Assembly: GCA_965367295.1 (NCBI GenBank)
Contig: CBDUHN010000003.1
Span: 1-64,000 of the forward strand
DNA from: JAIVHA01 sp965367295
GTDB lineage: Bacteria; Pseudomonadota; Gammaproteobacteria; DSM-19610
Direction: 5' to 3'
Length of the DNA: 64,000 nt
The translations under genes and the position numbers were made by a program. The stretch's first letter is position 1, and every line of letters begins with the position of its first letter. Below the pieces are notes generated by a model. That model was not told the origin of the DNA. It made no database searches and worked only from the letters and a program-made list of their open reading frames with translations. Shown here in pieces: positions 53,783-63,358 of this stretch.

Positions 53783-56542
53783 TCAGCCCGCGGCGAGGTG
53801 GGACGGCGCCCTCCCGGTTGATGCCGGGGCCTGATCGATACCGGGCTTGGGCTTGCCAAGGTAGTAACCCTGCACATAATCCACGCCCAACCGGCCCACC
53901 AGATCGAAGACCTGTTCGTTCTCCACAAACTCGGCAACGGTCTTGATCCCCATGCCGCGAGCCACATCCACCAGTGCCTTCACGAACAGCTGGTCGGCAT
54001 TGTTCTGATGGATCTCGCGAATGAAACTGCCGTCGATCTTGAGGGTGTCCACCCGCAGGTGCTTCAGGTAGGAAAAGGACGAGAACCCCACACCGAAATC
54101 ATCCAGTGATATCTGGCAGCCCAGCTGGCGGATCTTGGCGATGAATTCCATGGCATCGTTGAGCTTCTCGCAGGCGGCTGTTTCCGTGACCTCAAAGGTG
54201 AAACGTTCCGGCGACACACCGGATTCACGGATTTCACGCTGAATCAGCTGCAACATCTCCTCGTTACCCACCGACATTCCGGACAGGTTGATGGAAAAAC
54301 CGACTCCCGGATTCACATTGCGATGCTCGGCCAGGTAGCGGATCGCCTTGGTGACGATGATGCGATCCACCTGGTGAATCAGGCCAAACTGTTCCGCCGT
54401 GGGAATGAACTTGCCGGGCGGGAACAACGTGCCCCCCGGCTCGCGCATACGCACCAGCACTTCATAGTGATGCACCCGGTGGGTGCTGACGCTGACAATC
54501 GGCTGGAAGGCCAGCACGAACAAATCATGCTCGATGGCATCCACCAGACGGTCTTTCCAGGCCAGCTGGGAATTCATACGTTCCTGGGCCATAGCCGCCT
54601 CATCAAACAGCAGGGCGCGATTGCGCCCCGCGTCCTTGGCCGCATACATGGCGGTATCCGCCTTGGCGAGGAGTTCCACCGGCGCGATCCCATGCTGCGG
54701 GAACAGGGCGATGCCGATACTGGCCGACAGGTTGACGGTACGGCCGGCCAGCTGTGGCTTGAGCTCCTTGATGCGATCCAGCAACACCTGCGCCTTTTCC
54801 AGCGCCTGTCCCTCACTCATGGCCGGAAATGCCAGCGCGAATTCATCGCCACTCAGGCGCGCCAGCAGGTCTTCGTTGCGGGACAGGCGCTTCAGCAGCC
54901 CTGCCACCTGGACAATGATTTCATCGCCGGCGGAATGCCCCGAGGTGTCGTTGATCAGTTTGAGGTGATCGAGATCGATGAGTACCAGCGCACCGGCCTG
55001 CTCACTGCGCTCCATACGCCGGATTTCGTGTTCCAGATCCTTGAGAAAACGACTGCGATTACTGAGCCCGGTGAGATGATCCTGATTGGCGAGCACCATC
55101 ATGTGCTGCTCATCCTGCTTGGATTTGGTAATGTCACGCGCGGTGCCGCGAAAACCCTTGTGTTGCTTGCCCTCGCGAACCGCCATGCCGTTCAGGCGCA
55201 GGCAGTGACGATCCCCCTCACTGTCCGTTACCCAACACTCCACATCCTTGAAATTAAACATATCATGATGTCCCGAGCGCAGCAGCGACATCACTTCGGT
55301 CAGGTTATTATCCGGAAACACATCGGCAAAGGTGCGACCCAGCAGCTGCTCGGCACCGATACCCAGGTTATCGCGTACCGTTTCGGATACAAAGGTGAAA
55401 TGACTGTTACGGTCGGTTTCCCACAACCAGTCCGATGAACTGCCGGCAAAATCATGGAACCGTTTGCGGCTGCGCTCCACCTCCGCGCGCGAGGTCACCA
55501 GACTGGCCATCATGCCCTTGAAGGAGGTGGCCAGCTCACCCAGCTCATCGTTGCGCTGGATATTGAGCTTGTAGTTGAGGTTGCCCTCGGCGATGGCGCG
55601 GGTCGCCTTTACCAGTGACTTGATCGGCTTGGTCAGGGTGCGGCGGCTGACACCGACTCCCAGTATGGCTGCCAACAACAGAATCAGGATCGACGCAAAG
55701 GTGGCATCGCGCCCCAGCTTCCAGTAGGGCCCCCAATAGCTGGCCAACGGCCGGGCGAGCAGCAGCTGTGCTGCCAGCTCACGATCACCCGCCGTGGCAA
55801 GGATGCGATGCATACGGCCGACATAGTCCTCTCCCCCTACCTGGAATTCCAGGACAGGGGATTTCCCCATCGGGTTGTCGGGGATGCGGCGCGCGATATC
55901 CACCAGGCCCGGCAAGGTCGAACCCAGCACCACGTTGTCGCGAAACACCACGACATCGGCCTGCACCAGCGGCTTGATACGCTCCACATCGGACTGACCA
56001 AACTCCTCTCCGGCCACCATGACCCCGATGCGCCCGCCGAGCGGATTCTCAATGGGCAGTGCCACCAGGCGCAGCAGGCTGTCATAGACCATGGCATTGC
56101 CAAAGGCCACCTCAGCGCCTTCCGTGAGATTGTGCACCAGATCCAGCAATACCCTGGAGGACAGCACCTGCGGCGAGGTAAAGTGCGGCTTGCTGCCTTC
56201 GCCAACCACACCATTGGGTCCGCTGTCGAGATAGATCGCAACCATGTCCACACCCGGGCGACCGTACAGATCCTCCAGCATACTGCGTACCGTCGGCACA
56301 TCGCCGGTAAGGGATGCCGCGATAAGACTCGGTTCGCCGCGAATCCCTCGCGCCGTGGTCAACAGCCGGTTAAAGGCACTCTTTTCGGCTTCGATGAAGA
56401 CCTCGTGGGCGCGCGCAAGGTCATGGGCGGTTTCCTCGTGCACATGGTCATCGAGCAGGAAATAACCCAGAATACTCACACTGCCCAGCACCGCCATCAC
56501 CAGCAGTGTCACGAAAAGAGTGTTCTTGGCTTCTATATTCAT
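53783..56542 (-). CDS. Membrane GGDEF-EAL protein with periplasmic sensor, HAMP and PAS
   Basis: 919 residues. An N-terminal membrane helix (about 8-30), a periplasmic sensor region (about 35-280), a second helix, HAMP (about 310-360), PAS (about 370-490), a GGDEF domain with the active site as LSGDEF, and an EAL domain with EVLVR. Despite these variants, the I-site RNED is present and the EAL ligands SINLSG, EVTET, DDFGVGFSS, KIDGS, AEFVE and QGYYLGKP are intact, so phosphodiesterase activity is likely. Cyclase activity with SGDEF is possible but uncertain. The cupredoxin gene ends 9 bp upstream, indicating an operon. Confidence 0.9.
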   Translation of the reverse strand: MNIEAKNTLFVTLLVMAVLGSVSILGYFLLDDHVHEETAHDLARAHEVFIEAEKSAFNRLLTTARGIRGEPSLIAASLTGDVPTVRSMLEDLYGRPGVDMVAIYLDSGPNGVVGEGSKPHFTSPQVLSSRVLLDLVHNLTEGAEVAFGNAMVYDSLLRLVALPIENPLGGRIGVMVAGEEFGQSDVERIKPLVQADVVVFRDNVVLGSTLPGLVDIARRIPDNPMGKSPVLEFQVGGEDYVGRMHRILATAGDRELAAQLLLARPLASYWGPYWKLGRDATFASILILLLAAILGVGVSRRTLTKPIKSLVKATRAIAEGNLNYKLNIQRNDELGELATSFKGMMASLVTSRAEVERSRKRFHDFAGSSSDWLWETDRNSHFTFVSETVRDNLGIGAEQLLGRTFADVFPDNNLTEVMSLLRSGHHDMFNFKDVECWVTDSEGDRHCLRLNGMAVREGKQHKGFRGTARDITKSKQDEQHMMVLANQDHLTGLSNRSRFLKDLEHEIRRMERSEQAGALVLIDLDHLKLINDTSGHSAGDEIIVQVAGLLKRLSRNEDLLARLSGDEFALAFPAMSEGQALEKAQVLLDRIKELKPQLAGRTVNLSASIGIALFPQHGIAPVELLAKADTAMYAAKDAGRNRALLFDEAAMAQERMNSQLAWKDRLVDAIEHDLFVLAFQPIVSVSTHRVHHYEVLVRMREPGGTLFPPGKFIPTAEQFGLIHQVDRIIVTKAIRYLAEHRNVNPGVGFSINLSGMSVGNEEMLQLIQREIRESGVSPERFTFEVTETAACEKLNDAMEFIAKIRQLGCQISLDDFGVGFSSFSYLKHLRVDTLKIDGSFIREIHQNNADQLFVKALVDVARGMGIKTVAEFVENEQVFDLVGRLGVDYVQGYYLGKPKPGIDQAPASTGRAPSHLAAG

Positions 56543-56551
56543 TCGCTTCCC

Positions 56552-57259
56552 TCAATCCTTGGGGAACAGCTCTTCGACATGCCCCTGCACGGGCAAACCC
56601 TGGCGCGGTGATCCGGAACCACCTTCCTTGGTGAAGAGGTCGATACGCAATGGCGGCGGCGCCGTCAATGCCTCGGTGTTGATAATACGCGTTTCCGCCC
56701 CCAGCGCCGCCACCCTTACCTGCCATTTTCCCGTGGCCAGATGGTCAAACCGAAACGGCTGGCCGGGCCCGACCATCTGGATCAGTGGCGAGGCCACCGC
56801 ATCAACCCGCGCGTACATACGGCTGTGAATGCGACAGAACAGGTGCCAGCTGCCCTCGGTTTCCAGGACCACCTCGGCGCGCGCCTCTTCTCCTTCGCTG
56901 ACCTTGCCGAGATGCAGATCAATGGGCTGGGAGGGAGAAAGCGAGAACAACTCATGGTACACATCATCCTGGTTGATGAACTGAACGGTATCCCCACGCT
57001 GTACCGTGAGAAATTCCGGCCGTAGCTGGCGGTCAGCCAGCACCAGGCGATGCGTCTGGGCCGAACGGCGGTAGGGCAAAGGCTGGCCCTGCATGGGTAG
57101 CAGTGAAATGCTGATGTTGCCCACCAGCTTGGTACCCTGGCCGTGGAACAGGCCCGCCTGCCGAGGCTGGATCTCGCCCACCACCTCAGCGGCCTGTCCG
57201 GGAACATTCCCCATCAGCAAGCCAATGATCAACCCTGTGCGCAACACGTCTAGCGACAA
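56552..57259 (-). CDS. Exported cupredoxin-like (methylamine-utilisation-type) protein
   Basis: About 235 residues with a signal peptide (cleavage near GQAAE, residue 24). The type-1 copper ligands H102 (DVYHELF), C142, H145 and M148 (FCRIHSRM) are all present, so it should bind copper in the periplasm. A C-terminal domain of about 70 residues is beta-rich. The start is TTG at 57259 or GTG at 57247. It is co-transcribed with the GGDEF-EAL gene and may feed copper or redox information to it. Confidence 0.85.
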   Translation of the reverse strand: MSLDVLRTGLIIGLLMGNVPGQAAEVVGEIQPRQAGLFHGQGTKLVGNISISLLPMQGQPLPYRRSAQTHRLVLADRQLRPEFLTVQRGDTVQFINQDDVYHELFSLSPSQPIDLHLGKVSEGEEARAEVVLETEGSWHLFCRIHSRMYARVDAVASPLIQMVGPGQPFRFDHLATGKWQVRVAALGAETRIINTEALTAPPPLRIDLFTKEGGSGSPRQGLPVQGHVEELFPKD

Positions 57260-57368
57260 ACCGCCCCCCGTTTAGATGCAGGCACCGTCCCGTTTCGATA
57301 CTCTGTCATGCATCCACCTTAGACTAGCGGCCCGAGCGGCCCGATACTGAAGCCCACAGGACAAAACC

Positions 57369-57761
57369 ATGCCCACGCCCACCGATAGTCTTGAAAATCT
57401 GCGCCGCGACCTGGCGGACTTCGCCCGGCGCCGCGACTGGGAGATGTTTCACTCCCCGAAAAACCTCGCCATGGCCCTGATCGCCGAGGCCGCTGAACTG
57501 GTAGAGCATTTCCAGTGGCTGACCGAGGCGCAGAGCCGGGATTTGACTAGCGAAAAGCGTGCCGAGGTACGACTGGAGCTGGCAGACATCCTGATCTATC
57601 TCATACGCACCGCAGATCAGCTCGATATCAACCTGATCGAAGCTGTTCGCGACAAAATGTCCATTAACGAGCAGCGCTTTCCCGTCGAGGAGGTCCGCGG
57701 GGTGGCGCGACGCGGCAATGAATACATCACCCGCGATCGTCAAAACATTGACGAATCCTGA
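57369..57761 (+). CDS. MazG-like nucleotide pyrophosphohydrolase
   Basis: 130 residues, all-alpha NTP pyrophosphatase fold. The metal-binding E-x2-E appears as IAEAAELVEHFQW and the second pair as LELADILIYL. Such enzymes clear non-canonical or excess nucleoside triphosphates (dCTPase/MazG group). It is divergent from the cupredoxin gene and upstream of the PAS gene. Confidence 0.9.
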   Translation: MPTPTDSLENLRRDLADFARRRDWEMFHSPKNLAMALIAEAAELVEHFQWLTEAQSRDLTSEKRAEVRLELADILIYLIRTADQLDINLIEAVRDKMSINEQRFPVEEVRGVARRGNEYITRDRQNIDES

Positions 57762-57885
57762 TTTTTCGGCGCTAAGTTCACCATTTTTCCGTCATTTCTC
57801 CCTAAAGAATCCCCACCCTTAACCGCTAACCTCCCTGTTCAAGGCTGGCCCATTGCCGCATTCGTTTATACAGGGAGACCACACC

Positions 57886-58698
57886 ATGAAGGACATCGCC
57901 ACCACGCCATCCGCAGCAGCAACCCTGCTCGCCAGCTGCCCCACCCCCTTACTGGTACTGGACACCGATGGTCGCATTGCGGCACACAACCCCGCACTGC
58001 TGAAACTGACTGCCTGTACCACCGATGAGATCGAGGGCCGGGTGACCGCCGAGCTACCTGCGGTCATGGCCACTCTGGTTGGTCAGACCGGCAATGTCAC
58101 CTGGACCGGCCCGAATGGCCACAGCCACACCCTGAAGATCGAAACCGCGGCACTGGAAGGTGGTCTTGAGGCACGCTGGATTCACGACATCACAGAAACC
58201 AGCCTCCTGCTCGAACAGCGTGATCAGCTGCAGGAGGAACTGCGCGCCCACACCCTTACCGATGAGGTCACGGGCCTGCTCAACCAGCGTGGCGTGATGC
58301 TGGCGCTGGAGCCACAGGTCGCCCGCTCACGGCGTTATAACAGCCCCATGGCGGTAATCATGATGGAGGCCGGTGTGGAGCAGGATCAGGAACGCATGCA
58401 AGTGGCCGTATCCCGGCTGCTCAAAGATCAGCTGCGCTGGGCCGATGTCATCGGTTGCACGGAGCAGGGTGTATTCATCCTGGTACTGCCTGAAACCAGT
58501 CGCGACGATGCCCTCAAACTGGCCGACAAGCTGTCACAACGCCTGCAGGAACTGCCGGCCGATACGCAGGCCGTGTGGCCCTGTTATGGCGTCACCGAAT
58601 GGCAAAAGAACGACAGCGCCGCCGGCCTGCTGCGCCGTGCCGGTACGGCACTGGACCAGTCGCGCCACGAACAGAAAGGCATGGCCGTCGCATTGTGA
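57886..58698 (+). CDS. PAS protein with degenerate GGDEF domain keeping an I-site
   Basis: 270 residues. A PAS domain (about 15-120, LLVLDTDGRIAAHNPALLKL) is followed by a GGDEF-fold domain starting TDEVTGLLNQRGV. The active-site position reads EQGVF, so cyclase activity should be lost. Five residues upstream is RWAD, the RxxD inhibitory-site motif at the usual spacing, so it may still bind c-di-GMP as an effector. The start at 57886 has GGGAG 8 nt upstream. The class I adenylate cyclase gene begins 53 bp downstream. Confidence 0.8.
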   Translation: MKDIATTPSAAATLLASCPTPLLVLDTDGRIAAHNPALLKLTACTTDEIEGRVTAELPAVMATLVGQTGNVTWTGPNGHSHTLKIETAALEGGLEARWIHDITETSLLLEQRDQLQEELRAHTLTDEVTGLLNQRGVMLALEPQVARSRRYNSPMAVIMMEAGVEQDQERMQVAVSRLLKDQLRWADVIGCTEQGVFILVLPETSRDDALKLADKLSQRLQELPADTQAVWPCYGVTEWQKNDSAAGLLRRAGTALDQSRHEQKGMAVAL

Positions 58699-58751
58699 TC
58701 AAGCGCCGGGCCACGTGCCCGGCATCCTGACCCTTCGTCATCGAAAACTGC

Positions 58752-61634
58752 ATGGCATCACACAACCCTGACAAAAGCCCGGCCACCGTTACGCCCATCG
58801 ACGACGATCTGGCCGTCGATGCGCTGGAGATCAAGGCGGTCAAACGCCGCTTCATGGCATTGAATCAGGACCGGCTGAAACGCGTGGTCGAGGCCATGCG
58901 CGAGCGACAGCGGGATTTTCTCGATCTACTGCCGCTGTTGTACCACATCAACCACCCCATGCTGCCGGGTTTCATCTCCACCAGCACACCCTGCGGCATT
59001 TCCGATTTCACACCCAGCAAGCGCAGCATCGACGCCGGCAGGCGACTGGCACAGAGCTTCAGCTACCAGCGCCGCGCCCTGCCGCGTTACGACATCTACG
59101 CCATTTACCTGATGGGCAGCAGCGGCACTATCGCCTATTCGGAAAAAAGTGATTTTGACATCTGGATCTGTCATCGACCGGATCTGGATCAGGCCGGTCG
59201 CGAGGCCTTGCGCGCCAAGGCGGATGGCATCGAATCCTGGGCCGAATCGCTCGGCCTGGAAGTACATTTCTTCATCATGGATGACGTCAGCTTCCGCGAG
59301 CGCCACCACGATGACCTGTCCACCGAGAGCAGTGGCAGTTCCCAGCACACCCTGCTGCTCGACGAGTTCTACCGCACCGGCCTGTTGATCTGTGGCCGCT
59401 TCCCCATCTGGTGGCTGGTGCCACCGGAATACGAAAAGCAATTTGATGCCTATGTCGACAAGCTGCTGACCCGACGCTTCGTCCGAGCCGATGATGTACT
59501 CAATTTCGGTGGCATGGCGGAACTACCCGCCGGTGAGTTTTTCGGCGCCACCCTGTGGCAACTCTACAAGGCCGTCGACTCGCCCTACAAATCGGTACTC
59601 AAGATCCTGCTCATGGAGTGCTATGCCAGCGAATACCCCAATGTGAATTTCCTCTGCGAGCGGTTCAAGCAGGCCGTACACAGCGGCGCCACCAGCCTCG
59701 ATAAACTCGACCCCTACGTACTGATGCTCAATAACGTGGAGGAATACCTGCAGGATCGCGCCGAATCCGACCGCCTGGAACTCGCGCGGCGCTGCTTCTA
59801 TATCAAGGTCAACGAGCCGATGAGCGAGAAAGACCGGCCATTGACCATGACCTGGCGCCGCGAGGCCATGCGTGACATGGTCAAGGAGTGGGGCTGGTCA
59901 CAGGCGAAACTGGCCCGGCTCGACGCCCGCGAATCATGGAAGATCGGCCGCGTGCGTGACGAGCGCCGCACACTGGTGGAGGAGTTGACCTGCAGCTATC
60001 GCGCCCTGTCCCGCTTCGGACGCGAACACCAGGATGAAATGGTCATCGACCCCGCCGACATGAATCTCCTGGGTCGGAAGCTCTACGTGGCCTTTGAGCG
60101 CAAGGCCGGCAAGGTGGAATTCGTCAACCCGGGCATATCCAATGATCTGTCCGAAGACCGGCTGGCCATCTTTCAGGGTAAATCACAGGACCAGGCCATA
60201 TGGAGCCTGTACCAGGGCAACGTCACCGAGCAGGATCTTGCCGAACACAAACCGATCAAGCGCACCCATCATCTGATCGATCTGCTGGCCTGGGCTTATT
60301 TCAACGGCCTCATCAATCCCAACAGCACCCTGATCAGCGCCTTTCCGCCCAACAGTGAGTTGAGTTCCTGGGAACTGGGTTGCGTCATCGATGTACTGCA
60401 ACAGAGTTTTCCGCGTGGCATGCTGCGGGAAAACAATATGGAAGCGCTCGGCAAGCCGGCGCTGACAAAGTGCAGCACCCTGCTCATCAACCTGGCCCGC
60501 GACCCCATGGGACACCTTACCCGCCAGGGCAAACAGCTGGTCAGTGAACGTATAGATCCGCTCAGCTTCGGCAGCGCCGGCGAAAGTCTGGCGGTAACCT
60601 TCGATCAGATCGTGGTCACCAGCTGGCACGAAGTGCTGACTTTCCGCTTTACCGGCGAAACCGGGTTAATGGACTGTATTACCGATTACCTGGCCTGGCA
60701 CCCTGTTTCCGGATCTACCATCCCGGCAGCCATCACCTGCTCCAGTTTCTCCTCAACCCGCGGCCCCTTCATCGCCAGGCGCGTGGAAGAAGTATTCAAC
60801 CATGTAATCCGCAGCTTCTACCAGGAGGAATGGAAGGAAACCGCCCGCTACGTGGTGCGCATCGGGCAGCATTTTTATGTCATGCAGGTGGAAAATGATG
60901 TGCCCCGCGCCGAACGCCTGGACAGTCCTGGTGCCCTGATGCAACACCTGGCACGGCCCCAGGAACACTTCAGCCCGGTACACCTCGACAGCTGGGTACT
61001 GAACGAAACCCCGCTACCACAACTGTATAAAATCAACCGCCCCGGCGCCGTGCAGCTGTTCTATCAGGTACAGGGTGGTCGCGCACAGATCTATGTGCTC
61101 GATGAAAAGGGCTCGCTGTTCACCCAGAAGGTGGCCTTCCACGACGGCCTTACCTTACTTACCCAGTTCCAGCGTTTCCTGGAATCAGTGCACTATCGCC
61201 GCGACGGCCTGATGGAGAAAACCGGTCACGCCACCAGCGAATGCGTAGTGGAGTATTACCAGATCAGCCGCGACTCCCTGGGTGACTACCATCTCGACGA
61301 ACAGAACATCAATCCCTATCGTCAGTCCCGTAGCTACTTCGGTATTCAGGTGCTCGGTGACCTGCTGGAAAACAATCGCACCGTGTTCACCATGTATTGC
61401 GGTGACAGGGAGTTCTCCACCCTGGAACACGGTGACAAGCTGTTCGAGGAAGTGGCGTATCACGTGGTACAACAACGCGCCAGCGGCGCTGCCTACCCGA
61501 TCTACATCACCGACATCGACTTGTCGCGCAACCTGCTCGGCTCCGATGCCAGCGGCGGCCTGCAGACCGTGCATTTTCTGAATTACAAGAAACGGATCGA
61601 GCAACGGCTCAACGAGGTAATGGCGCGACTGTGA
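58752..61634 (+). CDS. cyaA: Class I adenylate cyclase
   Basis: 960 residues. The N-terminal catalytic region carries MGSSGTIAYSEKSDFDIWICH, with the G-S and D-x-D metal site of class I cyclases. It is longer than E. coli CyaA (848) and resembles the pseudomonad enzymes. It makes cyclic AMP from ATP. The C-terminal half is regulatory. It follows the PAS-degenerate-GGDEF gene, and a CRP-like site lies after the stop codon. Confidence 0.93.
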   Translation: MASHNPDKSPATVTPIDDDLAVDALEIKAVKRRFMALNQDRLKRVVEAMRERQRDFLDLLPLLYHINHPMLPGFISTSTPCGISDFTPSKRSIDAGRRLAQSFSYQRRALPRYDIYAIYLMGSSGTIAYSEKSDFDIWICHRPDLDQAGREALRAKADGIESWAESLGLEVHFFIMDDVSFRERHHDDLSTESSGSSQHTLLLDEFYRTGLLICGRFPIWWLVPPEYEKQFDAYVDKLLTRRFVRADDVLNFGGMAELPAGEFFGATLWQLYKAVDSPYKSVLKILLMECYASEYPNVNFLCERFKQAVHSGATSLDKLDPYVLMLNNVEEYLQDRAESDRLELARRCFYIKVNEPMSEKDRPLTMTWRREAMRDMVKEWGWSQAKLARLDARESWKIGRVRDERRTLVEELTCSYRALSRFGREHQDEMVIDPADMNLLGRKLYVAFERKAGKVEFVNPGISNDLSEDRLAIFQGKSQDQAIWSLYQGNVTEQDLAEHKPIKRTHHLIDLLAWAYFNGLINPNSTLISAFPPNSELSSWELGCVIDVLQQSFPRGMLRENNMEALGKPALTKCSTLLINLARDPMGHLTRQGKQLVSERIDPLSFGSAGESLAVTFDQIVVTSWHEVLTFRFTGETGLMDCITDYLAWHPVSGSTIPAAITCSSFSSTRGPFIARRVEEVFNHVIRSFYQEEWKETARYVVRIGQHFYVMQVENDVPRAERLDSPGALMQHLARPQEHFSPVHLDSWVLNETPLPQLYKINRPGAVQLFYQVQGGRAQIYVLDEKGSLFTQKVAFHDGLTLLTQFQRFLESVHYRRDGLMEKTGHATSECVVEYYQISRDSLGDYHLDEQNINPYRQSRSYFGIQVLGDLLENNRTVFTMYCGDREFSTLEHGDKLFEEVAYHVVQQRASGAAYPIYITDIDLSRNLLGSDASGGLQTVHFLNYKKRIEQRLNEVMARL

Positions 61635-61661
61635 TGGCAGGTGCGTCGGCCACGCTGCAGG

Positions 61662-61677
61662 TGTGAACAAATTCGCA
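61662..61677. promoter_or_regulatory. CRP/Vfr-like palindrome after cyaA
   Basis: TGTGA-N6-TCGCA, 9 of 10 matches to the CRP core TGTGA-N6-TCACA. It lies in the 161-bp convergent gap between cyaA and a DUF302 gene, not in an obvious promoter, so function is doubtful. Confidence 0.3.
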
Positions 61678-61795
61678 TCTGTGACACATACACGGCAGGT
61701 GTGCCGATGAAATGGTGTTAGCCTGTATCCGTGCTGACCAGGGGCCGTATGTTTTTACCGACATAACCGGCCACCTCAAGCCTGTAAACCGCCAT

Positions 61796-62239
61796 CTATT
61801 CCGCTTCCCGCACCGTATCCAGCAGGTCGCGCAGGTCCTGCTCCCAGCGAGTAAAGTAGGGCTGCAGCTCCGGTTGCGTATAGAACTCGTGCAACATGCC
61901 CGGGTTGCTGGTAACCAGCAGGGTCTCCCGGTCTTCGGCAAAAACGGCGATTTTCAGCGGCAGATAGGGAATCAGCTCCGGGAAATGTTCGCTCAGGTAA
62001 TGCACCTCATCGGCCTTGCCCAGGAATACCACGCGATACTTGTCGGTGGTAAAACCCGATGCAGTAAGCCCCACATCCACCCGCTGCACCCTCGACAGGG
62101 TATAGCCCTTGTCGGCGATCGCCTCCTGCAGGGTGAGCATAGCCTCGGGAAAGCTCTGCAGGGAGCGGGCCATTAGCATTTCCTCGGCCTGCACCGATGA
62201 CACACAACACAGCGCAATCAGTATCAGAAGGCGTTTCAT
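61796..62239 (-). CDS. Exported DUF302 protein
   Basis: 147 residues. A signal peptide (MKRLLILIALCCVSSVQA) is followed by a DUF302 domain (DKGYTLSRVQRVDVGLTASG, YRVVFLGKADEVHYLSEHFP, LPLKIAVFAEDRETLLV). DUF302 proteins are small dimeric alpha-beta folds of unknown function. The start ATG overlaps the stop of the cytochrome-DUF302 gene, so the two are translationally coupled. Confidence 0.88.
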   Translation of the reverse strand: MKRLLILIALCCVSSVQAEEMLMARSLQSFPEAMLTLQEAIADKGYTLSRVQRVDVGLTASGFTTDKYRVVFLGKADEVHYLSEHFPELIPYLPLKIAVFAEDRETLLVTSNPGMLHEFYTQPELQPYFTRWEQDLRDLLDTVREAE

Positions 62240-63267
62240 AGCGTAGCCTCCTCGAGAATCGCCTCGTACATGTCCGACATTTCCTCGCAGGCCTGATCCA
62301 GCTCGCGGTTATTGAACAGATAGCTCAGCCGCTTGGGATTGATGGACATCACCTTTACCACCCCATCCTGCTCCATCACTGTCACCCGGCAGGGCAGGAA
62401 CAAACCCACCCGCGGATCAACCTTCAGCACGTCATCGAGTAATTTGAAATTACAGAAATAGACCATGACCTGTTGTGGGTTTTCCTCGCCTTCCGGCACC
62501 AGTCCCTGGTCGAGATACTGTTCACGGATGATGCGAAAATTTCGCCCCACGGCAGCGCGTTTCACATTATCAATGGTTTCCTGCAGACCATAGGCAGACT
62601 CATACACCAGTACCGGCTGTACATCAGGTGCCTCACCTCGATCCTCCGCCACCGCTTCAAAGGAACGGATATAGGCCACCAGGTCATCGATATCCTGTTC
62701 GTTCAGCCCCTGCTCCAGGAAGGACACCATGGGCGTACCCTCGCGGCCGTGGCGCAGGGTATGGCGGATCATGCCGTCGGTAGCGGCAGCGAGAAAACCA
62801 TGGTTGTTCAGCGCCGGCGCGATTATGGGCAGATCGCGGGGACGGGAGAAGGTCACGCCGGTGCCGTGCCCACCCTTGCCATCGGCACCGTGGCAGGCGG
62901 CACAACGTTCGGCAAACAGTGTCTTGCCATGCTGGACGTCGCCTGCCACGGTGCTGGCCATCGGCTGCGGTGCCTGTGGATGCCAACTGCGGATGTGCGC
63001 CACGATCGCCTTGACCTCATCATCATCGAGCGAGGTGAACGCCGGCATGACCCGGCCGGGTCGTCCGAGGCGAATGGTCTTTTCCAGATAACTGTCCGGT
63101 GCGGCGGACAGAAAACCCGGCAGCGCCAACGGCACGCCCACGCCGCCGACGCCTTCTTCTCCATGGCAGGCTGCACAATGGCGTGTGAATAGCTTGCCAC
63201 CATCGGGTGTCGCTGCGGCAACCGAAAACATCAGCAGACTAGTGCTAAAAATCAGGATTCGAAACAC
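62236..63267 (-). CDS. Diheme cytochrome c fused to DUF302
   Basis: 343 residues. A signal peptide is followed by two class I cytochrome c domains with CAACH at 31-35 and 122-126; methionine ligands are likely in RVMPAFTS and GTPMVSFL. The C-terminal 125 residues form a DUF302 domain (VMVYFCNFKLLDDVL, FLPCRVTVMEQDG). It is thus a periplasmic electron carrier joined to the same domain as the next gene. The GTG at 63267 has GGAG 5-6 nt upstream; the earlier TTG start is rejected. Confidence 0.88.
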   Translation of the reverse strand: MFRILIFSTSLLMFSVAAATPDGGKLFTRHCAACHGEEGVGGVGVPLALPGFLSAAPDSYLEKTIRLGRPGRVMPAFTSLDDDEVKAIVAHIRSWHPQAPQPMASTVAGDVQHGKTLFAERCAACHGADGKGGHGTGVTFSRPRDLPIIAPALNNHGFLAAATDGMIRHTLRHGREGTPMVSFLEQGLNEQDIDDLVAYIRSFEAVAEDRGEAPDVQPVLVYESAYGLQETIDNVKRAAVGRNFRIIREQYLDQGLVPEGEENPQQVMVYFCNFKLLDDVLKVDPRVGLFLPCRVTVMEQDGVVKVMSINPKRLSYLFNNRELDQACEEMSDMYEAILEEATL

Positions 63268-63358
63268 GGCTTCTCCAGAGTACAACCTGACGATATAGAA
63301 GGATTACCACTATGCCCATCATGAACCGGCCCGGCATTGATACAGATCAGCCGCGGCA

